NCBI RefSeq assembly: GCF_002127325.2
Contig: NC_035436.2
Span: forward strand, 17,494,205 to 17,558,204
Origin: Helianthus annuus
Taxonomy: Eukaryota > Streptophyta > Magnoliopsida > Asterales > Asteraceae
Length of the DNA stretch: 64,000 nt
Direction: 5' to 3'
Positions within the stretch are counted from its first letter, which is position 1; each line of letters begins with the position of its first letter. A model generated the notes under the pieces. That model was not told the DNA's origin. It did not search any database and saw nothing but the letters and a program-made list of their open reading frames with translations. Positions 46,742 through 55,657 of the stretch are shown one piece after another. A program made the position numbers and the translations under genes.

Positions 46742-48112
46742 TACATATACACTATGCTCTCTCTCTCTCTTCTCTGAACTACCACCACACCACCACCACC
46801 AACCCCACCACCGCATCATCCCCACCACCACCATCCCACTGCCGCCAACACCACCATCCCCGTGAACTCTCTCTAAAACCTGCACACACACTCTCTCTCT
46901 TTCTCTCTCCAAACACCCATCTCTCTCTTCTCTCTCTCTCTATCCTCTCTGTCGAACACACACTCTCTCTTTCTCTCTCCAAACACCCATTTCTATGATA
47001 TCAAGATCTGAAAATTCAGCAGTACACTCAATATCAGATCTGAATAATTAAGCAACACAACAACGTTCAGCAATTCTACGTCTTTTTCGGCACATCAGCC
47101 GCAAACAAAACCTGCAACTTGTGTTCTTCTTCGTTGCAACAGCAAACAACAATACTGACATGTAACTTCGATAAATTTCTGCAATAATCAAACCTGTAAA
47201 CTATACGATTCTCACAAAACAATAACCAAATCGATTTGACTTCCTACTCCTTCTTAATCAGAAACAACAATCTGCAAAACCAGTCGATCAACAACACAAA
47301 AACCTGCAAATCTTTCAGATTGATGAACATAACAATCTTGCAATTTATCAACACAAATTCAGATCTAAAACTTTCATGTCTCAACAAATACAACTCAAAC
47401 TCAGATTTGGGGATGATGATGATTTATTTAGGGAAACTTCGAACCTCCTTCATCAGCATCAATCAATCAACTGTTCATCTTCATCATCGAACACTTCAGC
47501 GGTTCATCTTCATCATCGACACCTTCATCAGCGGAATCAGTCACGGAGCCGCCGTCATCGGAGTTCCTTTCTCTCTCCCCCCCTCTCTCTCTCTGATCTC
47601 CTGAACATACGTGTGTGTAGGCCTGAAATCGGAGTGTCGATGGTGAGAAGGGGGACGACGCCAGAGTGGGTGTGACTGTTGGATGGGACGATGCCGGAGT
47701 GGGTGTGACTGTTGGATGGGACGACGCCGGAGTGGCGGTGGTGAGAAGGGGGAGGAGGTGGCGGTGGTGGTGGTGCTATAGAGAGAGAGAAGAGAAAGAG
47801 AGGGAGGAGGTGGCGATGGTGGTGGTGCTATAGAGAGAGAGAGAGAAGAGAGAGAGAGAGAAGACTGATTATGTTGGGGATGATGATGATTTATTTGGGT
47901 TTTATTGCTAAAAACTAAACATAAATGACCAAAATGCCCCTGCACTAAAGGACAAAATAATCAGTTTTCAACAGTCAAAGTAGAGGGTTTTTGGATTTTG
48001 GACTAAAATGACAACAAAATGCAAACCACAGGGACTCAGATGTAAAAAGTTTGAGATTTGGACTAAAATGGCAAAAGTGCCCAAACCACAGGGACCAAAA
48101 TGACAATTACTC
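46480..48112. mobile_element. Non-autonomous MULE with 9-bp target duplication and captured-looking interior
   Basis: Terminal repeats GAGTAAACTGCCATTTTGG (46480) and CCAAAATGACAATTACTC (ending 48112) extend inward about 190-200 bp. The target duplication TTAAAAGTA lies at 46471-46479 and 48113-48121. Nine bases fit Mutator-like elements. The interior has CT-rich, CCACCA-rich and CATCATCGAACACTTCAGCG-type sequence that looks like the 5' leader and start of a plant gene, as in Pack-MULEs, but I cannot identify a parent gene. No transposase. Confidence 0.85.
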
Positions 48113-48273
48113 TTAAAAGTATAATATCAAATTTATTGTGAAAACTCCCCTAAGCTTTTAGTACAACTACTTTATGCATAACAATATATTAGTATAATAT
48201 AAAATTATTTTGAAAACTCTCCTATACCTCTAGTACAACTACAGATCAATATGGAAAGGAGTTGACATAACTC

Positions 48274-48721
48274 CAGTGTTGTAAAAATCGCGACTAGGCG
48301 ACGATTAGTCGGCGATTAATCGCTAGTCGTCCAGTTACTGAGTAATTTTTCTTAAATCGGTCTATTACCCGACTAGGTCCGACTAGGCACGACTAGGTCC
48401 GACTAGGCAAGCCAAAAGTCGACGATTCCAGCAAAAAACCTGTATATTCCGGCCAAAACCTCTAAATTCCGGTCAGTTTCCAACCAAATCATTTGAATTC
48501 CAACAATTAATCATGTATACTTAAATAAATGAGTTGAGTAAGATTTAAAACCTAGCTACTTAAAATATTTACCTATAAAAATGTATATATTTATACATAA
48601 AACTGAAAATTACATATAAAAAACCCGATCCGATTAATCCTGATTAATCCCGAGTAATCCCGAGTAGTCGCTAGTCCCCACTTCACCGGCCGACTAGCGA
48701 CTAGCGAGTTCTCCAACCTTG
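48274..48721. mobile_element. hAT MITE, 448 bp, 8-bp target duplication
   Basis: Ends CAGTGTTGTAAAAATCGCG at 48274 and, on the minus strand, CAAGGTTGGAGAACTCGC at 48721. The target duplication CATAACTC lies at 48266-48273 and 48722-48729. The subterminal regions are full of CGACTAGGC and GCTAGTCG motifs in both orientations. No coding capacity. Confidence 0.88.
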
Positions 48722-48729
48722 CATAACTC

Positions 48730-49143
48730 CATGACCTGTGGTATCGCATTATTGAAATTAAAAAAGAAATAAAAAATTATGATAATTTATTATTTAGGTA
48801 TGTTTTTATATATACTAAATCACAATAAAATCAAACTATATTCCAGATTTCATAGTAATTTAAACTTCACTATATATAATATATATACATACATACTTAT
48901 TTTATTAACGACAGGGCTGCCACTTATATAACGTGTATTAGAGATATAAGGAATAAAACAAGTCAACGAGTGGATTGTTTCGTTGTTTGATATGAACGCT
49001 TTTAACTACCATAACACTATTCAAACAATCAAACTTTTCTCAAATACTCCAAAAACGTCTATCTTCTCTCCATCATCACAAACATCATTACATTTAGATG
49101 TCATCATCATAATTTTTTTGTTTAAATAACTAAAAACTAAAGT
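48730..49143. other. Intergenic, no gene
   Basis: AT-rich. It holds a copy of CATCATCACAAACATCATTA at about 49072 that reappears inside the SINE 5' part (about 49161). Nothing else is recognised. Confidence 0.5.
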
Positions 49144-49491
49144 GGTGGAGGGCTTCCAAACATCATCACAAACATCATTACATTTACATTTAGATCTCTA
49201 AATCAAGTGGTGGAGGGTTTCCATTTCTCTTGAGAGATGCAGGTTCGACTCTTATTTGGTGCAGAGTGAGGTACTGGTAGGCAATGATAGGAGACCCAGG
49301 GAAACCTGGGTTGGATCCTTGAGCCAAACAGGTTTTACCGATAATTTCACAGTCATGCCTACGGGCGGGTGGGTTACCGGGTTTTCCCCGGAATTGATGG
49401 TGGACTCGGGTTACTCTCGGAGTACTCCGTTTGTCCAGTGGGTGCCCCGAGGATGCTCGGGATTGAGTTTGTTGGCCGTTAAAAAAAAAAA
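49144..49491 (+). mobile_element. tRNA-derived SINE with poly(A) tail
   Basis: It has a pol III B box GGTTCGACTC at 49242-49251, an A-box-like TGGTGGAGGG about 33 bp upstream, a GC-richer body, and a poly(A) run at 49481-49497. The probable target duplication AAAAACTAAAGT lies at 49132-49143 and 49492-49503. The head GGTGGAGGGYTTCC occurs twice (49144 and 49208) with about 50 bp between, which is copied from the neighbouring DNA. SINEs use reverse transcriptase of LINEs. Confidence 0.75.
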
Positions 49492-49503
49492 AAAAAACTA
49501 AAG

Positions 49504-49913
49504 TGTATAAGTTATTAAATCACATGATGTAAAATAATAAAGCACATGAAGAGGGTTACAAAAAAACGTGAAATATTTTTTTCATTTCAATTACTATACC
49601 TAAATGAATTTAAAACTTAAATATATGCGAGGTATAACTAGTTAAAACATATAATGTACAAGTCATTTATACATTAAACATGGTTGAAAAAAAGTGTTTT
49701 TTTATTTGGGCCCACGTCATCATCATGTGCTTTGCCCTCGCAAAGAGGCCTGTAGACGAATCGAATATTTAGCAAATAGTTCGTAAACCGTTCCATGTTT
49801 TAACTAGTACCACTTGTCTCTCTCGTCGTAACAAATATTATTAATTTATTATTATTTTTTATTTAAAGGTAAAAAGAAAAATTAAAAAAAAAATAAGTGT
49901 GTAAATAAATAAG
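49504..49913. other. Intergenic, no gene
   Basis: AT-rich; nothing recognised. Confidence 0.5.
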
Positions 49914-50210
49914 GGTGTGCCTATTAGCACACCAAACCCTAGTAAAATTAGGGTTTATCTACGCAGCGTATAGGTCAATACGCAGCGTAGAGGGTTAACC
50001 CTCTACGCTGCGTATTGACCTACACGGTGCGTAGATAAACCATCAATCTCAGTGCCTAATAACCAATCATTGCACAGAAAACAAGGTTTATATACGCAGC
50101 GTATATAAACCATCTGAAAATTTGGGGCCATTTTGGTAGGTTTGAAGCATCAGATTTTTACAAGGTTTATATACGCTGCGTATAGCTATATACGCAGCGT
50201 ATATAACCTT
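49914..50210 (-). repeat. MULE copy B 3' end with TACGCWGCGTA palindromes
   Basis: End motif GGGTGTGCCTATTAGCACACC at about 49914-49934 (19 of its bases pair as an inverted repeat), then palindrome groups at 49960-50035, 50090-50105 and 50170-50205. The reverse complement matches 37807-38095. Confidence 0.82.
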
Positions 50211-50483
50211 TCAGAATTTTGTTTCAACATTCGGCCTATTTGTGGAATAAATTCTCACCCGGTTATAACGTTAACTCGCTTAAAATATATAATGAGTTAA
50301 AAATATATAATGTTTTTTATTATTTAGTCTACGTCGTCGTTAATTTATTTAGTCGATGTCGTCGAAAAGCGTATAATGTTAAAATTTTGAAAAGGGTATA
50401 TACGGTTCGAATATTATAACGTTAAAATATTATAGCTTAAATAAGTGGAAATACCCAGGTACTGTTCGAATATGTTAAACTGT

Positions 50484-52096
50484 TTACAGCAAAAGTTTTA
50501 TATGTACACCAAAAGTTTGATATATAGAGCAAAAGTTTGTGCATACATAACAAAATGATAAAATGATAAAATACTCTGGTTGCTGCTGCTCCTGCTGCTG
50601 CTCCTGCTGTTGCTCCTGCTGCTGCAACTGCTGCTGATGCTGATCCCATTCCGCATCCGTAATGAAGGGTCGGGGAGGTAACCCATCACGCTGTCTGCGC
50701 TCCTGCAGCTCCGCGGCCACCCACTCCAATAGATAGTTGTTCCTATCAACATTGCGACTTAGCCGCTGATATGATGGGTCAGGACCGGGCCAAACATGTC
50801 GTAGGAACTGAGGCGCCCCGGGTGGTCCACGCGGCTATGGTGGCTGCGGAATGACGACGACAGCCTCATGCGCCTCCGGCACCTCCGGATCGCGTGGAGG
50901 AAATACCAGTTCGAACTGTGCCGGCAGCTGTGTAAGCTCGTATTATGAACCGTCCTGATTCTTTAACCGCTTCCCGCATGGGAATTCTTTGGTAATGTGC
51001 ATTCCGGATAATGTGTTCATCCCCATCCGCTTCGGCTGTTTCGTCGGGCCTACACGGTCTCGGTCATTCTCCGGATGATAGCCCAACGAAAGGGCTATCC
51101 TAGTCACGTAGGCACCGCCGTATAACAGTACGCGCTCCTGTCGATGATGCGCGGAGGCGAAGTACGCCAACCCGTAGGCGAGAGCGCACGACCTCTTGTA
51201 TAAGAGACAATATAAGAAATACAAGTCACCAGTGGTACACCACTCCTGGCTTTTGTTTCGAGCAGTGATCGAAGTGGAAATCATTTTGTGCAAAAACCTG
51301 CACAAAAGGAAACCAGTCAGTAAAAAATAATCAGACACATCGACTAAATAAGGATAAAAAAAACAATATATTTTTGACTCGTTAGGATTTCGACGCGCGT
51401 AACAGACCTACGCGCCTTACGAGCGTCGAAACATATATTTTTTTATTATTTAGTCTACGTCGTCCGTAAGGCGCGTACGGGCCTAACGAGCGTCGAAACT
51501 AAGTTCGCCGTTAAAATATATTTTTTTATTATTTAGTCAAAACCCTAAAAGCGTGGGTTTATCAACCATTACCAACCCCTGTTTACACGAATGTTTATTA
51601 AACGTTAAATTAATATTAAATCTTAAATGTTATATATTAAAATAATAATAATAAAAATACAAAATTTGTGTTAAACGTACCGTCGTATATAGATCCGTAG
51701 CGATCTCAGCCTCTGTATACAAACCTTGGGCGAGGGAGGGGGCTGCGCGGGGTCCACAACCTGATCTGGCCGACGAGGATGAAACTCGAACGGCGAAAGA
51801 AACTCGATCAGTATCTCCTTGTAGCTCGACATAAACGATAGCTCAAACAGCCGATCCCACGGTGAATCACGGGGAACAAACCCCTGCGCCCAATCTTCAA
51901 CCGCGAGCTGCCTGAGGGTTTTCCAAGAAACCGCAAAATGGGCACCGACATGCATCTTCCGAAGCTTCTCGCAACGGAGAGCAGCGTCGGAGTCCGGAGG
52001 AAACTCCAAATATGGGTGATTCTCGAGAGGATCCGCCGGTTGACGCTCATGCGGCTACTCCGGATTAAATTGTTCTATATCCATTTCATCCTCCAT
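50484..52096 (-). pseudogene. Athila ORF1-like gene fragment inside MULE copy B
   Basis: The minus-strand reading starts at ATG 52096 (MEDEMDIEQ). A first coding block runs to about 51674 (motifs FAVSWKTLRQLA, SPWDRLFEL, YKEILIEFLSPFEF), then a candidate intron with donor GTACG near 51672. A second block at about 51310-50490 follows (LYCLLYKRSC, LLYGGAYVTRIA, LSGMHITKEF, then a Gln-rich tail from CAG/CAA codons at 50575-50635). The first two blocks resemble the ORF1 domain of Athila-type retrotransposons, an extra retroelement protein of unclear function. In-frame stops occur near 52057, 50945 and 50835. It reads in the same direction as the MULE transposase, so it could have been transcribed with it. 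Family call by motif memory only. Confidence 0.5.
51370..51545. repeat. Inverted repeat group with ACGAGCGTCGAAA motifs
   Basis: ACGAGCGTCGAAAC occurs at about 51419 and 51488, with a related inverse form GATTTCGACGCGCG near 51387, each linked to ACGCGCCTTA or TAAGGCGCG. Related sequence is found in copy A near 5259. It lies within the intron of the Athila-like gene. Confidence 0.65.
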
Positions 52097-52171
52097 CTTT
52101 CTCGTCCTGAAAACCAAAAAAATTATTAGATAAACCAAAAACAGTTTACTGTATTTTAAAATAAAACAGTT

Positions 52172-52268
52172 TTCTGCGAAATCCCTGCCGTTTGCGGCTG
52201 CGTTTGCAGCAGTAAACGGGCGTTTAAACGGCTGCAAACGCAGCCGCAAACGGCTGCGAAATTGCTGC
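52172..52268. repeat. Hairpin with perfect 23-bp arms at the copy B junction
   Basis: Arms 52188-52210 and 52231-52253 (CCGTTTGCGGCTGCG.. and its complement) with a 20-base loop; outer GCGAAAT pairs are found on both sides. It sits where homology to copy A stops, 15 bases into transposase exon 3. Confidence 0.85.
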
Positions 52269-53512
52269 CGTAATTAAAAACACCTGCAAAAATAAAATAA
52301 TGAAATGTAAAAGCGTGTGTAAAATATAATAGATTGGGTGAGTCGTTTGTTGAAGGAATACTTACTTTCTCGGTTGGCAACCACGAGTCGGTTATATAGT
52401 TTCTCCAAGCTGTACTTGTACATGGGCTCTGAAGCAGATTCGCACACTCTCCGCCAGTACGACATAAATTTTCCCCAATCTTCTTTATTGAACCATTGCT
52501 TGCAATGTCTACATATATGTTTTTTCGATGTGAAACTGGCATAGAAGCCTAGATGCGTTCGGGAATACTTTAGCACACGCGTTAATTAGGGCAAGCTCTC
52601 TATCCGTGACTATCACACGCGACATCATACATTCATGCAACATTGACTTGATCCGCTCAAGCACCCACACGTAGTTATCCTTTCGTTCTTTGCAAATAAC
52701 GACAAGTGCGATACAAAAAGACTTGTTGGTCGACGTCACACCTACGACCTGGACAAATGGCATATTGTAGATGTTTGTTTTGTAGGTCGCGTCGATCAAC
52801 ATCACGTGCGGGAATGGACACCCCATAGTGATTGAATAAGGATGAACAAAGAAAATCTCTATTACGACATCTGTTTTGGGTTCCTGTCGGGTGTTGTAAA
52901 TGAATCGGTTGTCATGCAGCACGCTTTCCAGTGCCTGCATAGGAGTCTTTCCGTCCATCAGTGTCACTCTAATTTTTTGTACCGCATTTTGCACGTCTTT
53001 CTGAACATGCAGGCTGTCGGGGAACTGCTTTCTTAGGGTTTGAAATATGATACGTGGCTCCATGTTTTGAGCAGTTAGCTGCTCCACTAGCTTGTATTCG
53101 ACTTCAGTAAATCTTCACACAAAAGCGTGGCCCAACAGACTCGTCGTAAGTTCGTGGTTATGGTTCGTGTTGTCCACTTTTAAGTCCCACGTGTCATTCG
53201 TCACGTCCCGGATGGCGAGTAATGAAAATGGGCAACATTTTTTTTTGCTACCAGCTTTCCTAGCTGTTGCTTAACTACGGTGCTCACCACTACGGTCGCA
53301 CACAAGCCATACAATCCCAGTAGTACCGCCAATATTTTTCGATCGGCGGGTAACAATTACGTAACCATTCTCCTTTCCCATTTCTTGTACCCAATTCTTC
53401 AAATCAGTTAGAGACATAAAACACTAAAAAAATAATATTTTTAACAATAATAATAATAATAAATTATTATTATAATAATTATAATGTTGTCAATAGCTAT
53501 ATAATTTTTAAC

Positions 53513-53548
<36 letters not shown>

Positions 53549-53605
53549 TTTTATTATAATAATCATAATGTTGTCAATAGTTATATAATTTTTAACAATA
53601 ATAAC

Positions 53606-53664
<59 letters not shown>

Positions 53665-54400
53665 TAACAACAACAACAATAATAATAATGATGATTATAA
53701 TTATAATATTTTTAACAATAATAATAATAATAATAACAATAATAATTATTATTATTATTATTATTATAATATTTTTAACAATAATAATAATAATAACAAC
53801 AACAATAACAATAACAATAACAATAACAATATAATTCTAACAATAATAATAATTATTATAAAAATAATACAAATATTAATTAGATACCTCCTTTATTTGA
53901 AACGGATTGCCCGGGGTAGATGGTTCATAATCATCATACAGTGGTGTGTTACGGGGCTCATAACCGTATCCACCGTAGCCTCCGTATCCACCGTATCCAC
54001 CTTCACCCCCATATCTATCGTATCCACTGTATCCACCTTCACCCCCGTACCCACCGTAACCTCCGTATCCACCTTCACCCACGTATCCGTAACCCGAATA
54101 CGATTGCTGCGTCGGGTAATATGGTTCATCAACAGGTGCATTCTCAGCACCGTATCCACTTTGTTGCACGTATGGAGATTCATACCCGTATCCGTAATCC
54201 GGATACACTTGATGTGCCGGGTAATTTGGTTCATCAACAAGTGGAGTGGGAGTCTCGTTCAAGTCTGACAACTGTGTTTTTTTATCAACAGGGACTCCAG
54301 ACACAACCTCCTCCTCATCCTCCTTATTGGCATCATTTACTCCCCATGTGTCGTTAGAATAGCGATTACCGAAATAATTCTTGTTCCAAAATGATGACAT
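52269..54400 (-). pseudogene. MULE copy B transposase, N-terminal half, broken
   Basis: Exon 1 (54400-53888, 171 codons) is fully open: MSSFW start, an acidic patch, then Tyr/Gly repeats of YGGYGG and GEGGYGG type. The microsatellite intron follows. Exon 2 (53423-52366) has a FAR1-type region with a stop near 53120, then an open part from 53087 holding the first two acidic DDE residues (LIDATYKTN near 52790; VTDRELALI near 52600), and a frame shift near 52510. After intron 2 (52365-52284) only 15 bases of exon 3 remain, so the third catalytic Glu and the OTU domain are missing. It cannot encode an active transposase. Compared with copy A, exon 1 is the better preserved version. Confidence 0.8.
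53440..53870. repeat. AAT/AAC microsatellite in intron 1 of MULE copy B
   Basis: Long runs of AAT with some AAC, broken by ATTATTAT inversions and by repeated ATAATTTTTAACAATAAT blocks at about 53499, 53585 and 53702. The same intron is a TTA/TTG run in copy A. Confidence 0.9.
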
Positions 54401-54540
54401 TTTAACAATATTGAACAAAAAACAGAGCAAATGATTTTGGTTTGGGTATAAATTGTTACTGAAGAAGAAGATGAAAAGAATGAACAGATGAAGTCGAAGG
54501 GAAGCAGAGATGCATGGATAAATAGACTTTTAAATTTACT

Positions 54541-54839
54541 GAAATACGCAGCGTATAGCTTTCTACTCCCTGTATTGCTTTATTCACGTGCCTAGACAAC
54601 ATCGTATCAGTGTCAAATCAGTCTGACATACGCTGCGTAGAGACCTATACGTAGCGTATAGGGTTACCTCTATACGCTGCGTATAGATCTCTACGCAGCG
54701 TATGTCAGACTGATTTGACATGGTACTAGGTTTGACTGTCTGGTCGTGTACCTGCCCTTTACATACGCTGCGTAGAGACCTATAGGCAGCGTATAGAGGT
54801 AACCCTATACGCTGCGTATAGGTCTCTACGCAGCGTATG
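54541..54839. repeat. Two palindromes at the MULE copy B 5' end
   Basis: 54611-54720 (110 bp with outer TGTCAAATCAGTCTGA arms) and 54762-54839 (78 bp), matching 566-675 and 447-524 of copy A. Only a few bases break the symmetry. Confidence 0.9.
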
Positions 54840-55113
54840 TGATGAAACAATGGTTAACCGGGCAGGGTTAACACACTGGTCTCGTCAAGAAGGGTTAATC
54901 CCTTCCTCTCGGAGATCGCTGGCTGGGTCACCGGTGGATGATCTCCTGCACAAGGAAACAAGCCGTGACTCGTAACAAGGAGGATGGAGTGGGGGGTGCT
55001 CCTTGTTACCACTCTCCGGCGTGAGAATCAGTAGTTTGCTTGGGAAGCAAAGCAAGATAATAGTAGTAGTGAGAGAGTTGTGTAGAGATACCTCAAACCT
55101 GGTTTGGGGTCGG

Positions 55114-55121
55114 TATTTATA
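55114..55121 (-). promoter_or_regulatory. TATA box in the Tat LTR
   Basis: On the minus strand GGCTATAAATACCGACCCC, a good plant TATA context. In this 3' LTR it would drive read-out into MULE copy B; the same box in the 5' LTR would drive the element. Confidence 0.6.
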
Positions 55122-55319
55122 GCCGAGGAGTGAAGGAGGAGATTGATGGATGGGCTGACGACGAGCTGCACCGTTGCAGGTGTGTCAGTCTCGCCGGCCG
55201 TGGGGGTTACGCCACGTCAGCCCATTGCTTTAATAGCTCTGACAGGGGACTGTCGCCGGCGCCACTTGCCTCGTGGTGTCAGCCACTTGCCTGGCGTGTC
55301 AGTCCACTTGCTGGATATG

Positions 55320-55500
55320 CAGGGTGCGGTGCAAGCCGCATCGCTGCATGCGGTAACGTCTGAAGTTACCGCGTCTCCTACTTGTGATCAAGAAATACGC
55401 GAGATGCGGTGTTGGCCGCATCATCGTATGTGGAGACTATTTGCTCGCTTCCCTTGTCGTGACGAAAATGGCCATATGATGCGGTGCCAGCCGCATCGAT
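55320..55500. repeat. Short hairpins GATGCGGTG..CCGCATC in the Tat LTR
   Basis: Three short inverted repeats at about 55325-55343, 55403-55422 and 55478-55497, with loops of 5-6 bases and a conserved stem TGCGG/CCGCA. A looser related pair lies near 55568-55582. Confidence 0.75.
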
Positions 55501-55635
55501 ATGTTTATCTTCTTTCGTACTTGGGTCAAGCTATTCCTCTTCGAACCGAATGGGTTCGAAGGATGTGACCGCATGGGTGCGGTTTGCTTACTGGTAGGGG
55601 TTTGTTTGATGCGGGTAATGGTCGTTTTGGGACCA

Positions 55636-55657
55636 TACCCCTTCAAGTCCCCCCAGT
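55636..55657 (-). other. Polypurine tract of the Tat element
   Basis: On the minus strand ACTGGGGGGACTTGAAGGGG followed by TA and the LTR start TGGTCCC. It primes plus-strand DNA synthesis. Confidence 0.75.

Larger units (their letters stand above)
49914..54839 (-). mobile_element. MULE copy B, rearranged
   Basis: Inverted relative to copy A. From 54839 down to about 52268 it follows copy A closely (palindromes, Tyr/Gly exon, microsatellite intron, transposase exon 2). From 52268 to about 50500 the copy A sequence (transposase exon 3 and OTU) is absent and an Athila ORF1-like gene fragment takes its place. The 3' end at 49914-50210 again matches the family end. The right side is interrupted at 54840 by a Tat LTR, so the extreme 5' end lies outside or is lost. 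Confidence 0.75.
54840..55635 (-). repeat. Tat element 3' LTR
   Basis: 796 bp. As read on the + strand it starts TGATGAAACAATGG and ends TTTTGGGACCA; on the minus strand it is TGGTCCC..TCATCA. It contains a minus-strand TATA box and several GATGCGG..CCGCATC hairpins. The partner LTR is outside the window, so the edges rest on TG/CA ends, the polypurine tract and the switch from MULE sequence. Confidence 0.75.

Noticed and set aside
46697..47945. Open frames inside the non-autonomous MULE (for example 47236-47675 on + and 47541-47945 on -)
   Set aside because: Low-complexity CT, CCA and GAGA runs stay open on both strands. No domain was recognised.
49242..49251. A tRNA gene at the B box
   Set aside because: Only pol III box sequences are present. 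No cloverleaf can be drawn, and the poly(A) tail shows a SINE.
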